A DNA stretch of 64,000 bases from an uncultured Bacteroidota bacterium (GCA_903858475.1 CAIOIZ010000145.1:1-64000); one strand, 5' to 3'. Positions 45,838 to 55,274 are shown, counted from the first letter of the stretch. Notes: a model not told the origin generated them from the letters alone. Program-made: numbers and translations.

Positions 45838-48654
45838 TTATTGCTTGATGAACTTACTGGAAATTTCTTTTCCGCTATTATTCACTTTAATCATGTATAC
45901 CCCTTTTGGTAATTGACTAATATCAATGGCCTGAGGATTATTGATCAGCGCTTTGGTAAGCATCAGTTTTCCATTTACATCTGTGATACGTAAACTAGCA
46001 GAAGGACTAATTTGTCCCAATACACTTACGTTTAAAATATTAGTAACCGGATTAGGATAAACTTTTACAATACCATTGCCTGCTGGTTCTAGTTCAGGTT
46101 TAGCGGCAGTACCTAATTGTACTTTTAAAGTATAACAAATAGTGGTGTTATTGGCACCTGAAAAGCCATTTACTTTTACATAATAGGTTCCAGTTGTGTA
46201 ACTACGTGTGATGGTTTCACTCGTGGTGCCAGCATTTTGAGATACGGCTAACTGTGTAGTACCATTACTCCTATACAAACGAAGATCAAAATCAGCGGGC
46301 AAGGTTGTCAAGGTAATAGTAGCTGTACCTGCTTTAGTGATAACAAACTTGTAAAAATCATTATCAGTTGTTGTATTAATCAATCCCTTGATATCGGTAT
46401 TGAATGGAATAGTAGCTGCTCCTGAAGCAGTACCATTGGTTGATACATCGTAAATACCAGGACAAGTACTAACAGCCGTTGTTGTAAACTGTGCTTGTGT
46501 ATAAGCACTGGTTAAACCAACTGTTGTACAATTAGCAAGAACTCTCCAATCGTATAAAGTAGAAACTGCCAAACCACTCAATCCTAGAGAGGTGGCAGTA
46601 GTAGCAGCAGCAGCATTAGTCCAAGTAGCAGCACTTGCTAACTTATAATCTACAGTATAATTAGCAGCCCCAGAAACAGCAGACCAACTAACAGTAGCAG
46701 TACTGGAGGTAATAGCAGAAGAACTTAATCCTGCAGGTGCATTACAAGAAGCAGGAGCAGTGGTTGTAAATTGTGCTCCTATATAATTTCCACTTCCTGC
46801 AGCACAGGTAGCGCGTACTCTCCAATCGTATAAAGTGCCTTGGGTAAGTCCACTAACGCTAACGGATGTAAGTGCAGTAGCAGTAGCTAGATTCGTCCAG
46901 GTAGCAGCAGTAGATAATTTATAATCCACATCATAACTAATAGCGCTGGCCACGGCAGTCCAACCTAAGGTAGCACCAGTATTAGTAATAGAAGTAGCAG
47001 TTAAACCAGCTGGGTCACCACACAATGCAGGTGTACAATTATCCAAAGTAAAAGAGGCGATGCGGGTACTCCAAGTGCTGGCAGCATTGTACTCGCAAGT
47101 AAACCAAAAACGGATGCCATCTGGATCTGCTACCAATTGATTGTAGTCTCCATAACGGGTACTACTATTCGCAGCTGTGCCAGCAATGATAACAGATTCA
47201 GCATATGTCATCGTATTCAAAGCATCGCATGATTTCCTACCAGTGTAACGTGCCCCAGGCGTAAAGCCAGTGGCGGAAGAAGAAACATTATAAGCCAATC
47301 CGATATTTCCGGCAGCATCATAACAGATGCCAGGTAACCATCGGTGGGTATTGTCAGGGGCATAAGTACTTTGTTGGTAAACAGACCAATTACCGGTAGT
47401 CTTACGCAATTCATACCAACGAATACCTGAAATATTAGTGCCTTTATCCACTACATGCGACAATACGATGCCTTCAAAACCACCAAAGTTTCGGTAGATG
47501 GGTTCGTTCATTATTTTTTGATGCAGGGCTTCAACTTTTACGGTACTACCCGATTGAGTGATACACTGTCCCCTAGTAGTTGTACAGATATCCGACTTAA
47601 AAGCGGTAACTGCCATAGATGATTTTGCTACTACACTTGTTAATGAGGGGGTGGTGAAATTCACTTTGAATTCAAATAATCCAATACTATCAACATCACT
47701 TGTACTTGTTGTCCAGGCATCATCCGACATATAAGCAATCAAACCACCTGAACCGGCGGGAGGCAAACTAGTACCTTCCAGGCAAACAGGGCTCATAGAG
47801 AAATGTTTATTGGTTGTGCCCAATGTAAATTTTTGTACAGTAGCAGTAGCATTTCCAGCAATCATTTTTGCACGGTCAAATGCATAAACTGTAGATCCCG
47901 AATAGGTGGTACCATTGGCAAAATCATTGGTAGTGGCATAATAGGCATCTGGCCAAACAGAAAATTTGGGATAATCGGGGAAGGTAGTACCTGTGCTAAA
48001 AAAGTAAACATACCATGCTCCTGCTGGATCATTGGTTTGAGACACTGCAAAGGTTAAGCCTTCTGTTCCTGTTTCTGGTTTATTATTAAACTCAGTTAAA
48101 ATATACCGATCAGCCAATTGGTCATACAAAGCGATTGGATCACCCAAACCACCTTTGCCGGTGATGGCATCCATATAAGTTTGAGCAACTACCTGCCCGC
48201 CAGTTTTGTTAAATACTTTAAACAATGCACCAGAAGAACCATTGATCATTTGAATCACATGATTGGGCCCCACACATAAGGTTGGATCAGGTGGATTCAG
48301 TGGCTGGTATCCGATACCATTAAAATTAGCAGAAATTACATTGTCAGGACTAATCCCGTTGCCATGCGGGCGATTGGGATATTGCATTTGCAATGCTGGA
48401 TCCTTGAGGATATTGGCACCAAATGGAGCTTCGGCTCCTTCTTCAAATGCTTCATCCTTTCCGATTATTCCATCCAAATCACGTACTCGTACATCTGGAA
48501 TAGCTTTATCGGCTGGAGTAAAATCACGCAAAGGCTTTGTGATTTTCACCAATCTGCCTGTAAGCACAATGGGATTTTTAAAAAAGGATTGATTTTGTGC
48601 AAATAGTGCACAACTAAATAGTAATACAAATACCGTTAGTAGTTGTTTGCGCAT
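45838..48654 (-). CDS. Large T9SS type A substrate with Fn3 and PPC domains
   Basis: 938 residues. Signal peptide (LLTVFVLLFSCALFAQ), then a propeller-like N-terminal region to about 545 (HVIQMINGSSGALFKVF, LPGICYDAAGNIGLAY), two near-identical fibronectin type III domains (about 550-725), a pre-peptidase C-terminal type domain (about 730-850; DNDFYKFVITKAGTATITL), and the C-terminal type A sorting signal (VYPNPVTNILNV through GVYMIKVNNSGKEISSKFIKQ). The tail directs export through the type IX secretion system and attachment at the surface. No catalytic site is apparent; an adhesin role is possible. The Fn3 DNA is a strong internal repeat. Confidence 0.88.
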   Translation of the reverse strand: MRKQLLTVFVLLFSCALFAQNQSFFKNPIVLTGRLVKITKPLRDFTPADKAIPDVRVRDLDGIIGKDEAFEEGAEAPFGANILKDPALQMQYPNRPHGNGISPDNVISANFNGIGYQPLNPPDPTLCVGPNHVIQMINGSSGALFKVFNKTGGQVVAQTYMDAITGKGGLGDPIALYDQLADRYILTEFNNKPETGTEGLTFAVSQTNDPAGAWYVYFFSTGTTFPDYPKFSVWPDAYYATTNDFANGTTYSGSTVYAFDRAKMIAGNATATVQKFTLGTTNKHFSMSPVCLEGTSLPPAGSGGLIAYMSDDAWTTSTSDVDSIGLFEFKVNFTTPSLTSVVAKSSMAVTAFKSDICTTTRGQCITQSGSTVKVEALHQKIMNEPIYRNFGGFEGIVLSHVVDKGTNISGIRWYELRKTTGNWSVYQQSTYAPDNTHRWLPGICYDAAGNIGLAYNVSSSATGFTPGARYTGRKSCDALNTMTYAESVIIAGTAANSSTRYGDYNQLVADPDGIRFWFTCEYNAASTWSTRIASFTLDNCTPALCGDPAGLTATSITNTGATLGWTAVASAISYDVDYKLSTAATWTNLATATALTSVSVSGLTQGTLYDWRVRATCAAGSGNYIGAQFTTTAPASCNAPAGLSSSAITSSTATVSWSAVSGAANYTVDYKLASAATWTNAAAATTATSLGLSGLAVSTLYDWRVLANCTTVGLTSAYTQAQFTTTAVSTCPGIYDVSTNGTASGAATIPFNTDIKGLINTTTDNDFYKFVITKAGTATITLTTLPADFDLRLYRSNGTTQLAVSQNAGTTSETITRSYTTGTYYVKVNGFSGANNTTICYTLKVQLGTAAKPELEPAGNGIVKVYPNPVTNILNVSVLGQISPSASLRITDVNGKLMLTKALINNPQAIDISQLPKGVYMIKVNNSGKEISSKFIKQ
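46480..47030 (-). repeat. Tandem Fn3-coding repeat
   Basis: Two consecutive Fn3 units of about 270 bp share long stretches at DNA level (SYDVDYKLSTAATWTNLA versus NYTVDYKLASAATWTNAA at protein level). The similarity is within one gene and suggests a recent internal duplication. Confidence 0.7.
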
Positions 48655-48862
48655 TTTGGATCGATTTAATTTTTGAATAGACGCAATATATAATTATTAT
48701 TCCGATGCCCCAACAGCAAAAAAAACTGACCTGATAATGTGTATAAGTTTTTTATTATATAATTTAAAATACCCGGCAGTTTAAGTATAATTTGTACACT
48801 GAATTGTATAAAAATATTTTTTTGTGTGGATAATTTTATGGCAATTTGTAAAAAATTTGGCC

Positions 48863-49522
48863 ATGGCTGCCTTTAAAATAAAAGAACTATTGAAAAAGGA
48901 CCTGCTGTTGGAGTTTCGTCAACAGCATACTTTCTATGGTATTCTACTATACATAGCCAGTACTATATTTGTATTGTACTTATCCGTTGACAAACCCGAT
49001 GCTGTTGTTTGGAATAGCTTATTCTGGGTGATCCAATTATTTATTTGTGTGAATGCTGTTGCAAAAAGTTTCTTGCAGGAAAGCAAGGGCCGATTATTGT
49101 ATTTTTATTCCATTGCCTCTCCTGCTGATTTTATCATTAGTAAAATACTCTACAATGTGTTACTGATGATATTGATGAGTAGCATTAGTCTTTTGCTATT
49201 TTTCTTCTTTTTATCCAATCCTGTTGCCAATACTTTACAATTCACAGGAATTGTTTTACTAGGAGGCATTAGCTTAAGTCTTGTATTTACGCTAATGAGT
49301 GCTATTGCGGCCAAAGCCCAACAAAATGCAGCCCTCATTGCTATCATGGGCTTCCCAATTATTTTACCTCAATTGATGATATTAATGAAACTCAGTAAGG
49401 CTGCCTTTGCTGAAGTATTCAAGGAGGGTGCCGTAATGAATCTGTGCTTAATGATTACTGGGTTAGATATCTTAGTAATTGTAATGGCGGTTGTACTATT
49501 CCCATTTCTGTGGAAAGAGTAA
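48863..49522 (+). CDS. ccmB: Heme exporter protein CcmB
   Basis: About 219 residues from the ATG at 48863 (MAAFKIKELLKKDLLLEFRQ), which matches CcmB N-termini; the open frame to 48824 lacks family similarity. Six hydrophobic helices follow. CcmB is the permease of the CcmAB heme-handling ABC transporter in system I cytochrome c maturation. ccmC and ccmD follow on the same strand, but no ccmA ATPase gene is adjacent. A 74-bp gap with its own promoter element separates it from ccmC. Confidence 0.93.
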   Translation: MAAFKIKELLKKDLLLEFRQQHTFYGILLYIASTIFVLYLSVDKPDAVVWNSLFWVIQLFICVNAVAKSFLQESKGRLLYFYSIASPADFIISKILYNVLLMILMSSISLLLFFFFLSNPVANTLQFTGIVLLGGISLSLVFTLMSAIAAKAQQNAALIAIMGFPIILPQLMILMKLSKAAFAEVFKEGAVMNLCLMITGLDILVIVMAVVLFPFLWKE

Positions 49523-49562
49523 GTTTTATCCACCTTGATTGATTCCTAATAAATAAGTTCCC

Positions 49563-49570
49563 TATCTTTG
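49563..49570 (+). promoter_or_regulatory. Promoter of ccmC (TTG-N21-TATCTTTG)
   Basis: TATCTTTG preceded by a TTG at 49539-49541, spacing 21 bp, which fits the Bacteroidota -33/-7 pattern. It lies 26 bp upstream of the GTG start of ccmC. Confidence 0.65.
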
Positions 49571-49596
49571 CAACTCAAAACATTTGAATCTTCTCT

Positions 49597-50301
49597 GTGA
49601 AGAAAAATTGGTGGAAAATATTATCGCTCGCATTACTGATCTACACGGTTGTAGCAGGCTTTTTGGTGAAAGTACCAGACCTTCCCATCATCCATCAATC
49701 GATCCGCAATCTTTATTTTCACGTATGCATGTGGTTTGCCATGATGATATTATTCATCATCAGTTTTGTGTACAGTGTTAAATACTTAAAGACAACCAAT
49801 TACCGCTATGATATTTCGGCCCGACATTTTGCTGCAGTAGGCGCTTATTTGGGCATACTCGGATATATCACAGGCGCCATTTGGGCCAATTATACTTGGT
49901 TAACTGATCAAAGTCAAAGTTTAGGTTCTGTATTAAAAGAGCCCAAACTTATTGGAGCGGCCATCGCATTATTAATCTATGGTGCCTACTTTGTTTTACG
50001 TGGCAGTTTTACTGATATTGACAAAAGAGCAAGAGTAAGTGCAGTCTATAACATTTTCGCTTTTGTCATGCTATTCCCCAGTATCTGGATTATTCCAAGA
50101 ATGGTGGGCAGTTTGCATCCAGGAGCACCTGGTAGCAATACGGGCAATCCCGCATTGAATGCACAGCAAGACTTAGATAGTACCATGCGAATGGTTTTCT
50201 ATCCTGCTGTTATTGGTTGGACCTTATTGTCAGTTTGGCTGGCCACATTGAGAATTCGAATGCAGTTATTAACAGATAAATCATTATTAAATGAGAAATA
50301 A
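49597..50301 (+). CDS. ccmC: CcmC-type cytochrome c assembly protein
   Basis: 234-residue six-helix protein starting at GTG 49597 (MKKNWWKILSL). CcmC carries heme to the chaperone CcmE. Both heme-ligand histidine positions are kept: NLYFHVCMWF (about 45) and GSLHPGAPG (about 175). The tryptophan-rich signature expected between helices 3 and 4 (the WWD motif, WGAWWxxDPK-like) is not there: after GAIWANYTW the chain reads LTDQSQSLGSVLKEPKL. The fold and gene order still support CcmC; activity may differ. Overlaps ccmD by 11 bp. Confidence 0.88.
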   Translation: MKKNWWKILSLALLIYTVVAGFLVKVPDLPIIHQSIRNLYFHVCMWFAMMILFIISFVYSVKYLKTTNYRYDISARHFAAVGAYLGILGYITGAIWANYTWLTDQSQSLGSVLKEPKLIGAAIALLIYGAYFVLRGSFTDIDKRARVSAVYNIFAFVMLFPSIWIIPRMVGSLHPGAPGSNTGNPALNAQQDLDSTMRMVFYPAVIGWTLLSVWLATLRIRMQLLTDKSLLNEK

Positions 50302-50527
50302 TTTTTTCACTCCAGCAATAAAGAGCATATCATTAACCCTCAGCTGCCTACTTTTCCAATTTATTTCATTTGCCCAGGAAAAAACAAACGAAAGTTTTGA
50401 TGCCACCATGCGCAATAATGGAAAAATTTATGTAGTAGTAGCTGTTTGCCTTACTATCTTGATTGGTCTTTTTTTGTATGCTTTCCTAATTGATAGAAAG
50501 CTAAGTAAAATGGAAAAAGAAAATTAA
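50291..50527 (+). CDS. CcmD-like small membrane protein
   Basis: 78 residues: an N-terminal hydrophobic leader (LSCLLFQFISFAQ), a short hydrophilic stretch with MRNNGKIYVVVAV, one membrane helix (VVVAVCLTILIGLFLYAFL) and a charged tail (DRKLSKMEKEN). The GKIYVVVAV..LDRK pattern is the CcmD-family form in Bacteroidota. It starts inside the last codons of ccmC (ATGAGAAATAA), an arrangement that suggests translational coupling. A GGGC-TTC-GCCC mini-hairpin at 50546-50556 follows the stop, a weak terminator at most. Confidence 0.82.
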   Translation: MRNNFFTPAIKSISLTLSCLLFQFISFAQEKTNESFDATMRNNGKIYVVVAVCLTILIGLFLYAFLIDRKLSKMEKEN

Positions 50528-50600
50528 ACCGTCCGCCAGCCTGTTGGGCTTCGCCCGTTTAAAAAATAAACAACGATTGTAAACAAAAATTAGCATTTTT

Positions 50601-52019
50601 ATGTCAGTAGAAAAACATTACAGTTTTTTTCAAAGTGTAGAAAAAAGCTTTGACAAAGCAGCCAAATTCACCAACTGGGATTCCGGTTTACTAGAACAAA
50701 TTAAACAATGCAATTCAGTATTAAGAATGCATTTCCCTGTAAAGGTGGATGGCAAAATTGAAGTAATTAAAGCCTATCGTGTTCAACACTCTCACCATAA
50801 AGCTCCTTGTAAAGGTGGTATACGATATAGTCCTGAAGTAAACTTGGATGAAGTGATGGCACTAGCCGCATTGATGACTTTCAAATGTGCTATTGTAAAT
50901 GTACCTTTTGGTGGTGCCAAAGGCGGTATTACCATTGACCCAAAAAAATACAGCGTTTATGACCTTGAAAAAATAACAAGGCGTTATACTGCTGAATTGG
51001 TAAAGAAAAATTTCATTGGGCCTGGCATCGATGTTCCCGCTCCTGATTATGGCACCGGCGAAAGAGAAATGGCTTGGATCGTAGATACTTATGCCTCTCT
51101 CAAACCAGGAGACATAGATGCGGCTGGTTGTGTTACAGGTAAGCCTATCACACAAGGTGGTGTAAGAGGACGTAGAGAAGCCACTGGACTAGGTGTATTC
51201 TTTGGCATTCGCGAAGTATGTAATATGCCAGATATCATGGCTAAACAAGGATTGACTATAGGCGTAGAAAATAAAACAGTAGTGGTACAAGGATTGGGTA
51301 ATGTGGGCTACCACACCGCTAAATTCTTCCGCGAAGGAGGGGCTAAAGTAATTGCATTGGCTGAATACGAAGGGGCTATTTTTAATGCCAATGGACTGAA
51401 TGAAGAAGAAGTTTTTCAACACAGAAAAAAAACTGGTTCTATTCTTGATTTTCCAGGTGCCACCAATTTGGCAAAGAGCTCAGACGCGCTGGAATTAGAA
51501 TGCGACATCTTGATACCCGCAGCACTTGAAAATGTAATCAATGGAGAAAATGCGCCAAGAGTAAAAGCTAAAATTGTAGGAGAAGCAGCCAACGGACCTT
51601 GTACACCTGAAGCAGATGATGAGTTTAGCAGAAGAGGTATACTTTGTGTTCCCGACATGTATTTAAACGCTGGTGGAGTAACCGTTAGTTACTTTGAATG
51701 GTTGAAAAACCTTAGCCACGTTCGTTATGGTCGTTTGGAAAAGAGATTTGCTGAAAACCTCAATGGCAGAATCATCAACCAAATTGAAGAATTGAGTGGA
51801 AAATCAGTGAATCAAAAAGATAAAAACTTAATTATTCACGGGCCAGAAGAAGAGGATTTAGTACACAGTGGATTAGAAGAGACCATGATTAACGCTACCC
51901 GCGAAATCATGGAAATATGGAAAAACAATCCATCTATTCCCGACATGCGTACAGCCGCTTACGTTAGTGCCATCAACAAAGTAGCAGTCAGCTACAATGA
52001 ATTAGGCATTTTCCCATAA
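50601..52019 (+). CDS. Glu/Leu/Phe/Val dehydrogenase, glutamate dehydrogenase type
   Basis: 472-residue oxidative deaminase linking glutamate and 2-oxoglutarate. Substrate-binding segment SHHKAPCKGGIRYSP (Lys about 73), catalytic Lys in VPFGGAKGGI, the Asp of PAPDYGTGEREMAW, and the nucleotide fold VVQGLGNVGYHTAKFF. The cofactor preference (NAD versus NADP) cannot be settled by eye. It has its own strong terminator and is separated from ccmD by 73 bp. Confidence 0.95.
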   Translation: MSVEKHYSFFQSVEKSFDKAAKFTNWDSGLLEQIKQCNSVLRMHFPVKVDGKIEVIKAYRVQHSHHKAPCKGGIRYSPEVNLDEVMALAALMTFKCAIVNVPFGGAKGGITIDPKKYSVYDLEKITRRYTAELVKKNFIGPGIDVPAPDYGTGEREMAWIVDTYASLKPGDIDAAGCVTGKPITQGGVRGRREATGLGVFFGIREVCNMPDIMAKQGLTIGVENKTVVVQGLGNVGYHTAKFFREGGAKVIALAEYEGAIFNANGLNEEEVFQHRKKTGSILDFPGATNLAKSSDALELECDILIPAALENVINGENAPRVKAKIVGEAANGPCTPEADDEFSRRGILCVPDMYLNAGGVTVSYFEWLKNLSHVRYGRLEKRFAENLNGRIINQIEELSGKSVNQKDKNLIIHGPEEEDLVHSGLEETMINATREIMEIWKNNPSIPDMRTAAYVSAINKVAVSYNELGIFP

Positions 52020-52033
52020 TGAAATTTGAACCA

Positions 52034-52070
52034 GCATAAAAAAAACCAGCTATTGCTGGTTTTTTTATGC
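52034..52070. terminator. Bidirectional terminator after glutamate dehydrogenase
   Basis: GCATAAAAAAAACCAGC / GCTGGTTTTTTTATGC with a TATT loop (one extra A), between two convergent genes; T-runs exist on both strands. Confidence 0.9.
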
Positions 52071-52092
52071 TTATACATTGAAGTAATTGAAA

Positions 52093-52527
52093 TCAGTAGT
52101 CCGGCAGCTCACTCATTTCCACTGGCCCAGCGCTAGTTATTTTAAATCCAAAACTATTTTCTCCATTGCTGATAAGAATATATTTCATCTGCAGCGATTG
52201 ATTATACCGCAACACTTGTTGCAATACTTTCTCGTTCAGTGGTACATTCATTTCTTTGCATTCAATAATCATAAAGGGCAATTGTGAGCGATCGTATACT
52301 AAAATATCTACCCGCTTTTTCAATTCGCCTAAATGAATTTCCTTTTCAACAGCAATTAAACTGGCTGGGTAATTTTTAACCTGTACTAAATATTGCAATA
52401 TATTTTGCCGTACCCACTCTTCTGGTGTCAATACAACCCATTTCTTCCGGATAAAATCAAAAATCATTTCTTTGCCGGCTTCCGTTTTAATATTTGGCTG
52501 ATATGGAGGAAATTCAATTTTAATCAT
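52093..52527 (-). CDS. Small HsdR N-terminal domain protein
   Basis: 144 residues consisting only of an HsdR_N_2-type PD-(D/E)xK fold: KKRVDILVYDR followed by FMIIECKEMNVPL gives the D...ExK nuclease-type signature, with QQVLRYNQSLQMKYILISNG completing the core. There is no helicase, methylase or specificity subunit nearby, so it is not a restriction system by itself. Stand-alone copies are common in Bacteroidota beside DNA replication or AMP nucleosidase genes. It is divergent from the AMP nucleosidase gene. Function unknown. Confidence 0.87.
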   Translation of the reverse strand: MIKIEFPPYQPNIKTEAGKEMIFDFIRKKWVVLTPEEWVRQNILQYLVQVKNYPASLIAVEKEIHLGELKKRVDILVYDRSQLPFMIIECKEMNVPLNEKVLQQVLRYNQSLQMKYILISNGENSFGFKITSAGPVEMSELPDY

Positions 52528-52561
52528 CGAACTGCAGCAAATTTTGTAATTTTAAAAATAA

Positions 52562-52627
52562 ACCTGCTTGCTCAAAGATAAGTGGTTCGATTGACCAACA
52601 CAAGCAGGTGCCAGTTAGCACAACTGG
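52562..52627. repeat. Nested inverted repeats between divergent genes
   Basis: Outer pair ACCTGCTTG (52562-52570) and CAAGCAGGT (52601-52609); inside it TGGT/ACCA around TCGATTG; next to it CCAGTT (52611-52616) and AACTGG (52622-52627) with a 5-nt loop. The repeats cover the HsdR-N promoter and lie 24 bp upstream of the AMP nucleosidase ATG. Operator or structured leader. Confidence 0.7.
52573..52580 (-). promoter_or_regulatory. Promoter of the HsdR-N gene (TTG-N20-TATCTTTG)
   Basis: Minus-strand TATCTTTG with TTG at the complement of 52601-52603, spacing 20 bp; the predicted start gives a leader of about 40 nt. The element lies inside an inverted repeat (52562-52609). Confidence 0.65.
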
Positions 52628-52650
52628 AATATTATTATAAAATTGAAATC

Positions 52651-53421
52651 ATGAAATCAAAAGAAGAAATTGTAGACAACTGGCTACCTAGATACACTGG
52701 ACAATCATTGGAAAATTTTGGAGAATATATTCTACTGACCAATTTTGGAAATTATGTAGACATGTTTGCCGAATGGAACCAAGTACCTGTTATTGGCAAA
52801 GATCGACCCATGCAATGTGCTACAGCCAATAATATTACCATTATTAATTTTGGAATGGGCAGTCCGGGTGCAGCTACCATTATGGACTTACTCACAGCAA
52901 TATCACCTAAAGCGGTTTTGTTTTTAGGAAAATGTGGTGGCTTAAAAAAACGCCATAGTATCGGCGACCTGATTCTTCCGATTGCGGCCATGAGAGGAGA
53001 AGGTACCAGCAATGACTACTTCCCTCCGATTGTACCAGCACTTCCTTCCTTTAGCCTTCAGAAAGCCATCAGTACTACCATTCGCGAATACGAAACTGAT
53101 TATTGGACCGGCACTGTATATACCACCAACAGAAGAGTATGGGAACATGATGAGGAGTTTAAAGCCTATCTCGAAAAAGTAAGGGCCTATGCCATCGATA
53201 TGGAAACTGCTACCATCTTCTCTGTGGGTTTTTATAATCGCATTCCTACAGGTGCTTTATTATTGGTCAGTGATCAACCCATGGTACCAGAAGGTGTAAA
53301 AACAGAAGAAAGTGATAAAAAAGTAACAGGCGCATTTGTAGAAAGGCATTTGAAAATAGGAATTGACTCTTTAAAACAGTTAATCAATGACGGCTTAACT
53401 GTTAGACACTTGAAATTTTAA
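52651..53421 (+). CDS. amn: AMP nucleosidase
   Basis: 256 residues from the ATG at 52651 (MKSKEEIVDNWLPRYTG); the open frame to 52582 would run through the inverted repeats. The enzyme hydrolyses AMP to adenine and ribose 5-phosphate. Phosphorylase-type core: LFLGKCGGLKKRHSIGDLILP, EGTSNDYFPP, YAIDMETATIFSVG (catalytic Glu region) and LLLVSDQPMVPEGVKT. This is the short Bacteroidota form without the long N-terminal regulatory domain of the E. coli enzyme. A near-consensus TAAAATTG lies 6 nt upstream of the ATG. Confidence 0.92.
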   Translation: MKSKEEIVDNWLPRYTGQSLENFGEYILLTNFGNYVDMFAEWNQVPVIGKDRPMQCATANNITIINFGMGSPGAATIMDLLTAISPKAVLFLGKCGGLKKRHSIGDLILPIAAMRGEGTSNDYFPPIVPALPSFSLQKAISTTIREYETDYWTGTVYTTNRRVWEHDEEFKAYLEKVRAYAIDMETATIFSVGFYNRIPTGALLLVSDQPMVPEGVKTEESDKKVTGAFVERHLKIGIDSLKQLINDGLTVRHLKF

Positions 53422-53470
53422 ATAGCCCAACCGCACTTGAATATTTTCAGCTATCAAATTAAACGCATTA

Positions 53471-55180
53471 TTGACTCCACTGCTTTCCATAAAAAACCTT
53501 TCTATCCAATTCAATACTGGAGAAGGATTCCAAACAGCGGTTAATCAAATCAATTGCAGCATTCAGCCAGGTGAATTACTGGCGATCGTTGGAGAAAGTG
53601 GTAGCGGCAAATCAGTAACAGCCCTGTCTCTATTGCAATTACTGACTTCCGATGCGAGGATAAGCGGCGAAGCCATTTTTACAAACAATCAATCTGAAAG
53701 CAATCTACTTCAACTCAATACCGCTGCCATAAAAAAAATTAGAGGCAACCGGGTAGCCATGATATTCCAAGAACCTATGACCTCTTTAAATCCTGTTTTC
53801 ACCTGCGGGCAACAAGTCATGGAGGCCATTCAACAACACCAAAAAATTTCTAAGGCAAAGGCAAGGGAAAAAACAATTGAACTTTTTAAAAAAGTTCGTT
53901 TACCCGACCCCGTTAATATATTAAACAGGTATCCACATCAATTGAGTGGTGGACAAAAACAACGGGTGATGATTGCAATGGCCATCAGTTGCGAACCTGC
54001 CCTCTTGATTGCTGACGAACCCACCACAGCGCTGGATGTTACCGTGCAGCAAACCATCCTGGAGCTAATCAAAGAATTACAAGTTCAAAATAAGATGGCA
54101 GTAATACTGATTACCCATGACTTGGGAATCGTTGCTGAAATTGCTGATAAAATTGCCGTACTGTACAAAGGAGAAATGGTAGAACAAGGAATTGCTAAAG
54201 ACATTTTACAAAGCCCACAACATCCTTATACCAAAGCACTACTAGCCTGCAGACCCGCCGCCAATACCAAAGGAAAACGGTTGCCAATAGTAGCAGACTT
54301 TATGGAAAATTCTTCCACTTCAGTTGATGCAGTTGCCGATTCTACATCAAATAATACCAAGCCTATAACAAATACAAAGCTTGCCTTGAGAGTGGAAAAT
54401 TTGAAGGTATATTTCCCCATGACTAAAAAACTTTTTTCCGGTCAGCAAGATTTTTTCAAAGCCGTAGAGGAGGTGAGTTTTGATATTCTACAAGGAGAAA
54501 CGGTGGGATTGGTTGGGGAAAGTGGTTGTGGCAAAACAACACTAGGCAGGGCTATCTTACAATTAATCCCTATTACTGCCGGACATATTTTTTTAAACGG
54601 AAAAGAGCTTGGTAATTATAAACAAGCTGCCCTACAAAGCTTGAGAAAAGATTTGCAAATTGTATTTCAGGATCCCTATGGATCATTGAACCCAAGGATA
54701 ACAATCGGAGATGCCATTATGGAAGCTTTAAAAGTACACCGGCTATGGAAGGATAAAAAAGAAAGGAAGGAACAGATCATCGAACTATTGGAAAAAGTGA
54801 GTTTATCGGCTGATCACTACAACCGCTACCCCCATCAATTTAGTGGAGGCCAACGTCAGCGTATTTGCATTGCCCGTGCCTTGGCCTTGAACCCTGCCTT
54901 TTTAATTTTCGATGAAAGCGTTTCTGCCCTGGACGTAAGTGTACAGGCACAGGTATTGAACCTACTCAACGATTTAAAAAAGGAATTCGGTTTTACTGCG
55001 CTTTTCATTTCACACGACCTTTCGGTGGTACACTATTTATGCGACCGAATAATGGTGATGAACAAAGGAAAAATTATTGAAACAGGCAGTGCCGATGATA
55101 TCTATTACCACCCAAAAAATGAATATACCCAACAATTGATTGCTGCCATTCCGGGCAAAAACCTGGTCTCCACTTTCTAA
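53471..55180 (+). CDS. Fused two-domain oligopeptide ABC transporter ATPase
   Basis: 569 residues with two complete ABC cassettes, like DppD-DppF fusions (YejF/GsiA type). First Walker A GESGSGKS (about 42), signature LSGGQKQR, Walker [13 protein letters not shown]; second Walker A GESGCGKT (about 349), signature FSGGQRQR, Walker [12 protein letters not shown]. Linker of low complexity at 275-305. It would power uptake of peptides or similar solutes, but no permease or binding protein is in the window. The start is TTG 53471; no ATG fits the conserved N-terminus. Confidence 0.94.
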   Translation: MTPLLSIKNLSIQFNTGEGFQTAVNQINCSIQPGELLAIVGESGSGKSVTALSLLQLLTSDARISGEAIFTNNQSESNLLQLNTAAIKKIRGNRVAMIFQEPMTSLNPVFTCGQQVMEAIQQHQKISKAKAREKTIELFKKVRLPDPVNILNRYPHQLSGGQKQRVMIAMAISCEPALLIADEPTTALDVTVQQTILELIKELQVQNKMAVILITHDLGIVAEIADKIAVLYKGEMVEQGIAKDILQSPQHPYTKALLACRPAANTKGKRLPIVADFMENSSTSVDAVADSTSNNTKPITNTKLALRVENLKVYFPMTKKLFSGQQDFFKAVEEVSFDILQGETVGLVGESGCGKTTLGRAILQLIPITAGHIFLNGKELGNYKQAALQSLRKDLQIVFQDPYGSLNPRITIGDAIMEALKVHRLWKDKKERKEQIIELLEKVSLSADHYNRYPHQFSGGQRQRICIARALALNPAFLIFDESVSALDVSVQAQVLNLLNDLKKEFGFTALFISHDLSVVHYLCDRIMVMNKGKIIETGSADDIYYHPKNEYTQQLIAAIPGKNLVSTF

Positions 55181-55266
55181 TTGGGTATAGTGCAAGCAGG
55201 TATGCACAACTAATGCCCATTTTTTACTTTATGTGTTTTAAATGCCTGTGCTGGCTGCATTTTCCT

Positions 55267-55274
55267 TATCTTTG
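55267..55274 (+). promoter_or_regulatory. -7 promoter element of queA
   Basis: TATCTTTG, an exact TAnnTTTG match, about 105 bp upstream of the queA ATG, giving a leader of about 100 nt. Confidence 0.6.

Noticed and set aside
45838-48654. Protease reading of the large T9SS substrate because of its PPC-type domain
   Set aside because: No catalytic triad or metalloprotease motif is visible; PPC domains also occur in non-protease surface proteins.
52093-52527. Type I restriction system
   Set aside because: Only a 144-residue HsdR N-terminal-type domain is present, with no helicase, methylase or specificity subunit.
52580-52600. GGTTCGATTGACC resembling a tRNA T-arm
   Set aside because: No acceptor stem, anticodon arm or D-arm of proper spacing surrounds it; it is better explained as the inner part of an inverted repeat.
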